Source: an uncultured Helicobacteraceae bacterium (GTDB lineage: Bacteria; Campylobacterota; Campylobacteria; Campylobacterales; Sulfurimonadaceae). Taken from it: a stretch of DNA of 5,805 nt. The stretch's first letter is position 1, and the number at the start of each line of letters is the position of its first letter. The position numbers were made by a program, and so were the translations under genes. Below the pieces are notes generated by a model. That model was given only the letters and a program-made list of their open reading frames with translations. It searched no databases and had not been told where the DNA came from. This document shows positions 1-5,805 of the stretch, piece by piece. The stretch is from positions 1 to 5,805 of the forward strand of contig CAIUZU010000310.1 in assembly GCA_903903705.1 (NCBI GenBank), given 5' to 3'.

Positions 1-145
1 CGCAAGCGCTTTGTAAAGCTGTCGCATTAGAGTTATTTGATATAAGCAAAACTATCTCAAGATTTATCTCTTTGCTTTGAGATGCTTCATAGAGGGCTTT
101 AAATCCGCTTCCGTTGTAGGATGCTAAAACTGCTATTTTAGTCAC
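1..145 (-). CDS. purN: Phosphoribosylglycinamide formyltransferase (GART), N-terminal 48 codons, cut by window edge
   Basis: This gene is partial: only its 5' end lies in the window and the rest continues leftward past base 1. The family transfers a formyl group from 10-formyl-tetrahydrofolate to glycinamide ribonucleotide in cytosolic purine synthesis. The visible protein begins (V/M)TKIAVLASYNGSGFKAL. This is the beta-strand plus glycine-rich phosphate-binding loop typical of PurN (usual form GNGSN; here YNGSG). It is followed by EIVLLISNNSNATALQ, which matches the second strand of the fold (usually VISN..A.AL). The start is a GTG at 145-143 that overlaps the murD stop as GTGA, so translation is probably coupled to murD. 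No ATG near the N-terminus competes with it. Identification rests on 48 residues. A formyltransferase relative such as Fmt or PurU is less likely, because the chain starts directly at the nucleotide-binding strand and lacks an ACT domain. Confidence 0.85.
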   Translation of the reverse strand, partial: MTKIAVLASYNGSGFKALYEASQSKEINLEIVLLISNNSNATALQSAC

Positions 146-1344
146 TTTAACTCTTTAACCGTATCTTTAAACTGATCGCCTCTATGAGCATACGATTTAA
201 ATTCATCAAGGCTTGCGGCAGCAGGAGAGAGAAGTGCTATTTCATCATTTTTTAGATTTTTATCTATTCGTACTATGGCATCGGAAAGATTTTTACAAAG
301 TTCAAATTCAATGCCGTACTCTTGTGCCAAATTTGAGAGTTTTTCTTTGTTTGAGCCTATATTGTAGATCTTTACATTGCAATTTTGTAAAAATACAAAG
401 AGTTCGTTTAGATCTACTCCTTTGTCATCTCCGCCTAAAATAAGGTGTACATGTGAATCTTTATAACGCTTGAGTGCAACGATGGTCGCATCAAGGTTTG
501 TCGCTTTTGTGTCGTTTACCCATAGGCGATTTTTGCTATCTCTTAACTCCTCTTGCCTGTGAGGATCTATAACAAAAGAGTTTATTTTCTCATAATCTAC
601 TCTGTCAAAAAGTATCTTATCTACCGACATTGCCAAAAGTGCGTCCATCAAGAAAGCACCTTTAAAATTTACTCTATTTGTATCTATGCCAAAGCGCAAA
701 GCCAAATCATCTTCATCTTTATAAGTGATAAGATGAGCCGCCGTTACAACATCTTTGTATGCTTCAGGAATGATTGCAACTTCCCCCTCACGCATTTTAG
801 CAACAGGCTTTAGTTTAGCTTTGATATACTCGTCCATGTTGGAGTGCCAGCTTAGATGGTCAGGTGTAATGGGAAGCAAAATATAGATGTTCGGCGCTGC
901 TTTATTTGTGTAGTGGATGGTAAAAGAGCTTGTCTCAAGTATCCACATGGCAGCGTTAATATCTAGATCTGCTAGCGGTGTTCCTATATTTCCACCCTCT
1001 TGTGAGCCTTTGTCTTTTAGAAGATATTGCGTCATTTGAGTTGTGGTTGTCTTGCCGTTTGTTCCGCTTATCCAAACACTCAAAGGAGCATTGTTTGCAA
1101 AACAGTCATACTCGCTGATAACATTTTTTGCTTTTTTAATTAGCTCGTTGCATGGAGGAATTCCCGGTGAGGGAATCTCAATGTCCGATTCTTCAGGAAT
1201 GAATTGTGATGAGGGTCTTACTTCAAAACCATCATCGTCCATGAAAGTTTGTGTGCATTTGTCATCATAAAATATTGCATCAGGATAGAGCTTTGTAAGA
1301 GCTTTTGTGGTTTTGCCATGTCCAAATAGAGATACTCTTTGCAT
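142..1344 (-). CDS. murD: UDP-N-acetylmuramoyl-L-alanine--D-glutamate ligase MurD
   Basis: MurD is the cytosolic ATP-dependent ligase that adds D-glutamate to UDP-MurNAc-L-Ala in peptidoglycan precursor synthesis. With the start at 1344 the protein has 400 residues. A short N-terminal domain opens [16 protein letters not shown]. The central Mur ligase domain has the P-loop SGTNGKTTTT (93-102), GNIG (118-121), a metal-site region LETSSF (136-141), ITPDHLSWH (159-167) and AKLKP (176-180), which probably carries the carbamylated lysine. The C-terminal domain has DPHRQEEL (260-267), WVNDTKATN (275-283), GGDDKG (304-309) and LLSPAAASLDEF (371-382). The frame stays open upstream to 1401, but those 19 residues lie inside mraY and do not resemble a MurD start. 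The ATG at 1344-1342 overlaps the mraY stop by one base (TAATG), which favours it. The protein is shorter than E. coli MurD (about 438), mainly in the N-terminal domain. It sits between mraY and purN with overlaps on both sides, so it is expected to be co-transcribed from the mraY promoter. Confidence 0.96.
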   Translation of the reverse strand: MQRVSLFGHGKTTKALTKLYPDAIFYDDKCTQTFMDDDGFEVRPSSQFIPEESDIEIPSPGIPPCNELIKKAKNVISEYDCFANNAPLSVWISGTNGKTTTTQMTQYLLKDKGSQEGGNIGTPLADLDINAAMWILETSSFTIHYTNKAAPNIYILLPITPDHLSWHSNMDEYIKAKLKPVAKMREGEVAIIPEAYKDVVTAAHLITYKDEDDLALRFGIDTNRVNFKGAFLMDALLAMSVDKILFDRVDYEKINSFVIDPHRQEELRDSKNRLWVNDTKATNLDATIVALKRYKDSHVHLILGGDDKGVDLNELFVFLQNCNVKIYNIGSNKEKLSNLAQEYGIEFELCKNLSDAIVRIDKNLKNDEIALLSPAAASLDEFKSYAHRGDQFKDTVKELK

Positions 1345-2405
1345 TAGCGAATCTTTAGCGAAATAAGAGCGATAATATTTGAGAGAGTTGCAATAATCCA
1401 AAATCTCACAATTATCTTATTTTCCGCCCAGTTTTTCATCTCAAAGTGGTGATGAATAGGTGCCATCAAAAAGACTCTCTTTTTTCTAAGTTTGTAGCTT
1501 CCAACTTGAAGTATAACTGAGAGTGTCTCTATGACAAAAATAGAACCTATCAAAAGAAGAAGAATCTCACTTTTGGAGATAATAGCAAGATAGCCCAAAA
1601 ATGCGCCGATGGTAAGTGAGCCGCTATCTCCCATAAAAACTTCCGCAGGGTGGCAGTTGTACCATAAAAAGCCGGTTAATGCGCCGATTAAAGCGCTAGA
1701 AACGATTGCCACTTCCCCGATGTTGATATGCGGCATAAGCAGGTAAGAGCTCATGGTAACATTTCCCGTAATATATATGATGATGCTAAAAGAAGCAAGT
1801 GCCGCGATTGATGGAACTGTTGCAAGCCCGTCAAGCCCGTCGGTCAAATTTACGGCATTTGAAGTTGCTATAATGACTACAACCCAAAAAAATATAGCAA
1901 AAATACCCATATCAAAGAGTGGATTTTTTAAAAACGGAATATAGAGATTTGTATTAAAATCACTTACTTGATATAGAAAAATTGAGATTGCAGATGCAAA
2001 AAGAGTTTGCAGAAGTAGCTTTGTTCTTGCTTTGAGTCCTGCAAGATTTTGATTCTTTTTGATTTTGGCATAATCATCTTGAAATCCGATAAAAGCAAAG
2101 AGTATAAGCGTTGCAACGGCACCTACTGCATAAATATTTGAGTAACGTATGCTTATAAGCGAAGCCAAAATAGTTCCGCTAATAAATACAATACCGCCCA
2201 TTGTAGGAGTTTTTGCTTTACCTTGATGTCGCTCGGGAGCCCATTCGTTTATGGGTTGAACGCTTGATGTCGCCTGCGCCCATCTGATAAATAGAGGCAT
2301 TAAAAAAAGGGTAAAAGAGAGTGCCAGAAAAAATGAGATTCCAGCCCTTACAGTGATGTATCCAAGAAGATTTATGTCTAGTAATTCTGAGAGCCAATAG
2401 AGCAA
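1344..2405 (-). CDS. mraY: Phospho-N-acetylmuramoyl-pentapeptide transferase MraY
   Basis: MraY is the integral inner-membrane enzyme that moves phospho-MurNAc-pentapeptide from UDP onto undecaprenyl phosphate, giving lipid I. The 353-residue protein has the usual family length and is a chain of hydrophobic segments consistent with about ten membrane helices, the first at about 20-40. Family signatures are all present: KTPTMGG (65-71), the aspartate pair D110-D111 in [21 protein letters not shown] (186-195), FMGDSGS with the third acidic residue D260, and PIHHHFE with the histidine triplet at 318-320. The start codon is TTG at 2405-2403, preceded by the Shine-Dalgarno AAGGA (plus-strand 2419-2415) at 9 nt spacing. 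The N-terminus [13 protein letters not shown] fits epsilonproteobacterial MraY. It is the first gene of the leftward unit, read from a TATAAT box at 2441-2436, and its stop overlaps the murD start. Confidence 0.97.
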   Translation of the reverse strand: MLYWLSELLDINLLGYITVRAGISFFLALSFTLFLMPLFIRWAQATSSVQPINEWAPERHQGKAKTPTMGGIVFISGTILASLISIRYSNIYAVGAVATLILFAFIGFQDDYAKIKKNQNLAGLKARTKLLLQTLFASAISIFLYQVSDFNTNLYIPFLKNPLFDMGIFAIFFWVVVIIATSNAVNLTDGLDGLATVPSIAALASFSIIIYITGNVTMSSYLLMPHINIGEVAIVSSALIGALTGFLWYNCHPAEVFMGDSGSLTIGAFLGYLAIISKSEILLLLIGSIFVIETLSVILQVGSYKLRKKRVFLMAPIHHHFEMKNWAENKIIVRFWIIATLSNIIALISLKIR

Positions 2406-2414
2406 AGTTGATAG

Positions 2415-2419
2415 TCCTT
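2415..2419 (-). promoter_or_regulatory. Shine-Dalgarno sequence of mraY
   Basis: On the minus strand this reads AAGGA, 9 nt ahead of the TTG at 2405-2403. It supports the TTG as the true mraY start, since no ATG or GTG in the frame is better placed. Confidence 0.7.
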
Positions 2420-2435
2420 ATTAAATAAAAACGAC

Positions 2436-2441
2436 ATTATA
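2436..2441 (-). promoter_or_regulatory. -10 box of the mraY-murD-purN promoter
   Basis: The minus strand reads TATAAT here, a perfect sigma-70 -10 hexamer. Transcription would start near 2429, leaving a leader of about 24 nt before the TTG start and keeping the ribosome site within the transcript. No good -35 hexamer is seen near 2459-2464. This is common in Campylobacterota, where -35 elements are weak. The start site is inferred from spacing only. Confidence 0.6.
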
Positions 2442-2442
2442 G

Positions 2443-2448
2443 TATAAT
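2443..2448 (+). promoter_or_regulatory. -10 box of the gpmI-fabG-rudS-phr promoter
   Basis: The plus strand reads TATAAT here, with AT-rich sequence upstream (TTAAAT at 2421-2426 is a weak -35 candidate at 16 bp spacing). The predicted transcription start is near 2455, about 24 nt before the gpmI TTG at 2479. It lies one base from the opposite-strand box at 2436-2441, so the two promoters share the same core DNA. Confidence 0.62.
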
Positions 2449-2467
2449 TGCATAAAACTATTGTTAG

Positions 2468-2472
2468 AAGGA
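2468..2472 (+). promoter_or_regulatory. Shine-Dalgarno sequence that sets the gpmI start
   Basis: AAGGA lies 6 nt ahead of the TTG at 2479-2481, an ideal spacing. The earlier in-frame TTG at 2461 would start upstream of this site, has no ribosome site of its own, and would lie only about 6 nt from the predicted transcription start. The start at 2479 is therefore preferred. Confidence 0.8.
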
Positions 2473-2478
2473 AAGAAA

Positions 2479-3954
2479 TTGAGTAAAAAAGTTCTCTTAG
2501 TCATAACGGACGGTATCGGATACAGTTCAAAAACAGAGTTTAACGCTTTTTACAGTGCAACAAAACCGACTTATGACAAGCTCTTTGCTAACACTCCGCA
2601 CTCTTTGATAGATACGTATGGCTTGAGTGTCGGGCTTCCCGAGGGTCAAATGGGCAACTCTGAAGTAGGACACATGAGCATAGGAAGCGGGCGTGTTTTA
2701 TATCAAGATCTGGTAAAAATTTCTTTGGCTTTGAGTGAAAACAAAGTTAAAGATAATGATACATTTAGAACTCTTCTTAAGAAGTCAAATAGACTCCATC
2801 TCATAGGGCTTATGAGTGACGGCGGCGTACATTCGCACATAGATCATTTTATGGGCATTGCCGATATTGCCTCACGTGAGGGCAAAGAGGTTTTCTTGCA
2901 TCTCATAACTGATGGCAGGGATGTATCTCCCACTTCTGCAAAAAAATATTTAGAACAAGTTAGTTTACATGTGAATGAAAATATAAAAATAGCTACCATT
3001 TCGGGTCGTTTTTACTCTATGGATCGAGACAACCGCTGGGATAGAGTACAAAAAGGGTATGAGGCAATTGTAAAAGCAGTGCCAAAAAGCTCTATGAAGC
3101 CATCGGAGTACATAGACGCATCATACGCAAAAAATGAGACGGATGAGTTTATCCAACCGTGTGCATTTAGCGGTTATGAGGGCATGAAAGATGGAGACGG
3201 CGTACTTACCATAAACTTTAGAAGCGACAGAATGAGGGAACTTGTGACTGCCATCGCAGATAAAAATTTTAGTAGTTTTGAGAGAACATTTGTTAATGTA
3301 AATCTTGCAACGATTACGGAGTATGACAAGAGTTTCTCTTATCCCGTACTCTTTAAAAAAGATTCGCCTATAAACACTCTATCAGAAGTAATCTCAAAAG
3401 CAGGATTAAGACAGCTTCATACAGCAGAGACGGAGAAATATGCTCATGTAACATTCTTCTTTAACGGCGGAATAGATGAGCCTTACGAGAATGAGACAAG
3501 AGTTCTCATCCCATCCCCAAATGTAAAAACTTATGACCAAAAGCCCCAGATGAGTGCGGCAGAGGTCGGCGATGTTGTTTTAAAGGCTATGGATGATGCG
3601 TATGATTTTGTTGTAGTAAACTTTGCAAACGGTGACATGGTTGGGCATACAGGCGATTTTGAAGCCGCAAAAATTGCGGTAAATGCCGTAGATACGGAGC
3701 TTGGAAAGATTTTACAAAAAGCAAAAGAGATGGATTATGCGGTAGTTATCACTTCAGATCACGGAAATTGCGAAGAGATGAGGGATGACGAGGGAGATGT
3801 TCTGACAAATCATACGGTCGGAAAAGTGTGGTGTTTTGTTGTCGCAGAGGGAGTTACAAAGGTTCAAAACGGTGCCCTTAACAACATCGCTCCGACTGTT
3901 TTAAAACTTATGGGATTAGAGATCCCCTCAGAGATGGATAATAGTTTAATTTAA
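2479..3954 (+). CDS. gpmI: 2,3-bisphosphoglycerate-independent phosphoglycerate mutase
   Basis: This cytosolic, manganese-dependent enzyme interconverts 3- and 2-phosphoglycerate in glycolysis and gluconeogenesis. It is unrelated to the cofactor-dependent GpmA. With the TTG start at 2479 the protein is 491 residues (family about 490-515) and begins MSKKVLLVITDGIGY. Metal and catalytic residues are all visible: D11 (TDGIG), the phosphorylated serine S61 in MGNSEVGH, D386 and H390 in NGDMVGH, D427-H428 in SDHGN, and H445 in TNHT. The last five are each exactly 17 lower than the Bacillus stearothermophilus positions recalled for this family, which supports intactness. The inserted phosphotransferase domain shows DGRDVSP, GRFYSMDRDNRWDR and NFRSDRM. 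In a chemolithoautotroph it would mostly run in the biosynthetic direction. This is the first gene of the rightward unit; fabG follows after 20 bp. Confidence 0.97.
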   Translation: MSKKVLLVITDGIGYSSKTEFNAFYSATKPTYDKLFANTPHSLIDTYGLSVGLPEGQMGNSEVGHMSIGSGRVLYQDLVKISLALSENKVKDNDTFRTLLKKSNRLHLIGLMSDGGVHSHIDHFMGIADIASREGKEVFLHLITDGRDVSPTSAKKYLEQVSLHVNENIKIATISGRFYSMDRDNRWDRVQKGYEAIVKAVPKSSMKPSEYIDASYAKNETDEFIQPCAFSGYEGMKDGDGVLTINFRSDRMRELVTAIADKNFSSFERTFVNVNLATITEYDKSFSYPVLFKKDSPINTLSEVISKAGLRQLHTAETEKYAHVTFFFNGGIDEPYENETRVLIPSPNVKTYDQKPQMSAAEVGDVVLKAMDDAYDFVVVNFANGDMVGHTGDFEAAKIAVNAVDTELGKILQKAKEMDYAVVITSDHGNCEEMRDDEGDVLTNHTVGKVWCFVVAEGVTKVQNGALNNIAPTVLKLMGLEIPSEMDNSLI

Positions 3955-3974
3955 AAATAAAGGAATATACAATA

Positions 3975-4721
3975 ATGAAATTTTCAGGAAAAAATGTTTT
4001 AGTAACAGGCTCAAGCAGAGGCATAGGCGCAGAGATAGCAAAGGTTTTGGCGTCGTACGGTTTAAAAGTATGGATTAACTACAGAAGCGGTGCGGCTGAG
4101 GCGGATGCTATAAAAGATGCTATCGAAGCCTCAGGCGGAAGTGCAGCGGTTATCGGCTTTGATGTAAGCAACGAAGATGCGTTTGTCGATGCGATAAAAA
4201 CTATCGTTGATTGTGACGGAGAGCTAAGTTACCTTGTAAACAATGCAGGAATCACAAACGACAAGCTTGCTCTTAGAATGAAGAGCGAAGATTTTATGTC
4301 TGTAATCAACGCAAATCTTCTCTCATGTTTTGTGGGATGCAGAGAAGCGATGAAAGTGATGCGAAAGAAGAAGTTCGGTTCAGTCGTAAATATCGCTTCT
4401 ATCGTGGGTGAAACTGGTAATGCGGGTCAGACAAACTACTCTGCAAGCAAGGGCGGCGTGATTGCCATGACAAAGAGTTTTGCACTTGAATCTGCAACGA
4501 GCGGTATCCGTTATAACACTATCACTCCTGGTTTTATTGCAACTGAGATGACGGATGTTTTAAGCGATGATGTAAAAAACAGTTTTACTTCTAAAATCCC
4601 GATGGGGCGTTTTGGAAATCCTGCTGAAGTGGCAGAGGCAACGGCATTTTTACTCTCTGACCACTCAAGCTACATAACGGGTACAACTCTCAAAGTAAAC
4701 GGCGGCATGAATATGGCGTAA
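3975..4721 (+). CDS. fabG: 3-oxoacyl-[acyl-carrier-protein] reductase FabG
   Basis: FabG is a short-chain dehydrogenase that uses NADPH to reduce 3-oxoacyl-ACP to 3-hydroxyacyl-ACP in each cycle of type II fatty acid synthesis, as a cytosolic tetramer. The 248 residues match the usual length. Visible motifs are the Rossmann glycine motif TGSSRGIG (11-18), NNAG (89-92), and the catalytic tetrad N114, S142, Y155 and K159 (YSASK). They are followed by TPGFIATEMT, and the C-terminus VNGGMNMA is typical of FabG rather than of other members of the superfamily. The ATG at 3975 has AAAGGA at 3959-3964 with 10 nt spacing. The gap to gpmI is only 20 bp with no terminator, so co-transcription is likely. 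No acpP or fabF follows, although fabG often neighbours them; the next gene is a tRNA desulfidase. Another SDR activity cannot be excluded, but the full motif set and the gpmI neighbourhood favour FabG. Confidence 0.93.
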   Translation: MKFSGKNVLVTGSSRGIGAEIAKVLASYGLKVWINYRSGAAEADAIKDAIEASGGSAAVIGFDVSNEDAFVDAIKTIVDCDGELSYLVNNAGITNDKLALRMKSEDFMSVINANLLSCFVGCREAMKVMRKKKFGSVVNIASIVGETGNAGQTNYSASKGGVIAMTKSFALESATSGIRYNTITPGFIATEMTDVLSDDVKNSFTSKIPMGRFGNPAEVAEATAFLLSDHSSYITGTTLKVNGGMNMA

Positions 4722-4740
4722 GCCAAAAAAAGGAAATAGG

Positions 4741-5688
4741 ATGAATATAGCGGTATCGGCGTGTTTACTGGGCGAGAAGGTTCGGTTTGACGGCGGACAC
4801 AAACATGACAGGTTTGTTACCGATGAGCTCGGTCGGTACGCTTCTTTTGTCCCATTTTGTCCGGAAGCCATAGCTTTTGGTACGCCTCGTCCCTCCATCC
4901 GCTTGGTAAACATGGAGGATGGTTACAACATCATCTCCAATAAAAACGGTACAAATCTGACAAAAGAGCTTCAAGACAGATCATATCAAGAGCTTCACAA
5001 AATCGCAGGTACAAATCTAAGCGGAATTATTTTCAAGTCCAAATCTCCAAGTTGCGGTATGGGAAGTGCCAAAGCTTACTTAGAGAACGGTTTTGCCGAC
5101 TCAAAAGCCGATGGCATGTTTGTAGCAATCTGCAAAGAGAAGTTCCCACTTCTGCCGATGGAGGAAGAAGGTCGGCTGCAAGATGATTGGCTTAGAGAAA
5201 ATTTCATTATGCAGCTCTTTGCTTATGACTCCATAGAGAAGCTAAAAGAGAGCAAGCCAGACATGAGGGCAGTTGTTGATTTTCATACAAAAAATAAATT
5301 TCTGCTTCAAGCAAAAGATGAGAAGCTCTACAGAGTGCTTGGAGATATCGTAGGAAATCATGAAAACCTACCGCTAAATGAGCTATTTGCAAACTATGAG
5401 TATAACTTCAAAGTAGCGATTGCCAAAAAAAGCTCCATCAAAAGAAACAGAAATGTACTAGAACACATGAGCGGTTTTTTCAAAAATGAGTTGAGTTCTG
5501 AAGAAAAAGAGGTGTTGCATGAACAGATTGAGGAGTATGCAAAAAAGATAGTTCCCATTATCGTCCCACTTTCAACCATCAAACTCTATGCAAAAAAACA
5601 TAAAACCGCTTATCTTTTAGGGCAAACATTTTTAGAACCATATCCAAAAGAGCTGGCACTTCGCTCAAGTCTGCTTAGTTCAAAATGA
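4741..5688 (+). CDS. rudS: RudS-type tRNA 4-thiouridine desulfidase (TudS/DUF523 + DUF1722 fusion)
   Basis: The 315-residue protein joins two domains. Residues 1 to about 155 are a TudS (DUF523) domain with SACLLGEKVRFDGGHK (6-21), PFCPE (38-42), TPRP (48-51) and SKSPSCGMG (100-108). C8, C40 and C105 are the three cysteines expected to hold a [4Fe-4S] cluster, with E42 and S100/S102 as likely catalytic residues. Residues about 180 to 306 are a DUF1722 (YbgA-like) domain: FHTKNKF (181-187), NVLEHMSGFF (238-247), IVPLST and PYPKEL (300-305). Characterised fusions of this build (RudS) remove sulfur from 4-thiouridine in tRNA, with DUF1722 helping to bind tRNA. Function here is by family only. 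The ATG at 4741 has AAAGGA at 4729-4734. The gene lies 19 bp after fabG, and its stop overlaps the photolyase start. Both domains look intact. Older annotations would call it a DUF523/DUF1722 protein of unknown function. Confidence 0.9.
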   Translation: MNIAVSACLLGEKVRFDGGHKHDRFVTDELGRYASFVPFCPEAIAFGTPRPSIRLVNMEDGYNIISNKNGTNLTKELQDRSYQELHKIAGTNLSGIIFKSKSPSCGMGSAKAYLENGFADSKADGMFVAICKEKFPLLPMEEEGRLQDDWLRENFIMQLFAYDSIEKLKESKPDMRAVVDFHTKNKFLLQAKDEKLYRVLGDIVGNHENLPLNELFANYEYNFKVAIAKKSSIKRNRNVLEHMSGFFKNELSSEEKEVLHEQIEEYAKKIVPIIVPLSTIKLYAKKHKTAYLLGQTFLEPYPKELALRSSLLSSK

Positions 5689-5805
5689 AGCGCATTCTCT
5701 GGTTTAGAAGAGATTTAAGAGTAGAGGATAACCAGCTTCTATCTCTTGGCGGAGAGGTTTTGCCCATCTTTATTTTTGATGAAAATATCTTAAAAGAGCT
5801 AGATC
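5685..5805 (+). CDS. phrB: Deoxyribodipyrimidine photo-lyase, N-terminal 40 codons, cut by window edge
   Basis: This gene is partial: it runs past the right edge. The visible N-terminus MKRILWFRRDLRVEDNQLL is the hallmark of the photolyase/cryptochrome family (WFRRDLR at 6-12, then an acidic residue and N). It continues into a hydrophobic strand, LPIFIFDENIL, of the antenna-chromophore domain. The family repairs cyclobutane pyrimidine dimers with FAD and visible light. The ATG at 5685 overlaps the upstream stop as ATGA, and no Shine-Dalgarno sequence is seen just before it, so translation probably depends on re-initiation after the desulfidase gene. A cryptochrome or a (6-4) photolyase cannot be told apart from 40 residues; class I CPD photolyase is the usual bacterial form with this start. 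Confidence 0.87.
   Translation, partial: MKRILWFRRDLRVEDNQLLSLGGEVLPIFIFDENILKELD

Noticed and set aside
213..443. Plus-strand 76-codon open frame opposite murD
   Set aside because: It lies wholly antisense to murD, has no recognisable domain and no ribosome site, and the murD motifs account for the constraint.
553..813. Plus-strand 86-codon open frame opposite murD
   Set aside because: It is an antisense shadow of murD with a low-complexity composition and no domain.
1043..1270. Plus-strand 75-codon open frame with a hydrophobic start, superficially like a small membrane protein
   Set aside because: It is opposite the conserved MurD P-loop region, so its sequence is dictated by murD.
1342..1401. 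Extended MurD N-terminus of 19 extra residues
   Set aside because: It lies within the mraY coding end. The ATG at 1344 overlapping the mraY stop fits family length and coupling better.
1823..1840. Tandem direct repeat of the 9-mer CAAGCCCGT
   Set aside because: It encodes the repeated DGL-DGL of the conserved MraY signature, so it is protein-driven rather than a repeat element.
1753..1944. Plus-strand 63-codon open frame opposite mraY
   Set aside because: It is an antisense shadow of the conserved [10 protein letters not shown] region of MraY.
3952..3975. Possible terminator between gpmI and fabG
   Set aside because: The gap is AT-rich but has no GC stem followed by a T-run; it holds only the fabG ribosome site.
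4665..4974. Minus-strand open frames (4665-4913 and 4765-4974) across the fabG end and desulfidase start
   Set aside because: They are antisense to the conserved FabG C-terminus and TudS cysteine motifs, have no domain, and overlap each other in different frames.
5207..5582. Minus-strand open frames (5207-5392 and 5394-5582), one cysteine/serine-rich
   Set aside because: They are antisense to the DUF1722 domain; their composition follows from the opposite coding strand.

Overview
The window looks like core chromosome from a Campylobacterota (Epsilonproteobacteria) member, most likely a free-living Sulfurimonas-like chemolithotroph. This rests on three things: the AT-rich but not extreme base composition; protein sequences that read like epsilonproteobacterial homologues (for example the compact, roughly 400-residue MurD and the MraY N-terminus); and the divergent layout murD-mraY / gpmI-fabG, which from memory also occurs in Campylobacter jejuni. 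The genus is an inference, not shown by the sequence.

Layout: six protein genes fill the window almost completely, in two divergent units. Leftward (minus strand) from about 2405 run mraY (lipid I synthesis), murD (UDP-MurNAc-Ala-D-Glu synthesis) and the first 48 codons of purN (purine synthesis), which leaves the window at base 1. These genes touch or overlap: mraY and murD share one base, and murD and purN share four. Rightward (plus strand) from 2479 run gpmI (cofactor-independent phosphoglycerate mutase), fabG (3-oxoacyl-ACP reductase), a RudS-type gene (TudS/DUF523 desulfidase fused to DUF1722) and the first 40 codons of a DNA photolyase gene, which leaves at base 5805. No RNA gene, mobile element, CRISPR array or convincing terminator was seen, and no gene-free stretch is longer than about 75 bp.

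The only real intergenic region, 2406-2478, holds two perfect TATAAT -10 boxes, one per strand, back to back with a single base between them. Each would give a leader of roughly 24 nt, and both first genes start with TTG behind a good Shine-Dalgarno sequence.

How the genes work together: the left unit makes peptidoglycan precursor plus a purine step. The right unit starts with central carbon and fatty acid metabolism and ends with a light-linked pair. RudS-type proteins remove sulfur from 4-thiouridine in tRNA, which is the bacterial near-UV sensor and target, and photolyase repairs UV-made pyrimidine dimers. Their start/stop overlap suggests a translationally coupled photoprotection module placed behind housekeeping genes. 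This is the most interesting part of an otherwise ordinary core region.
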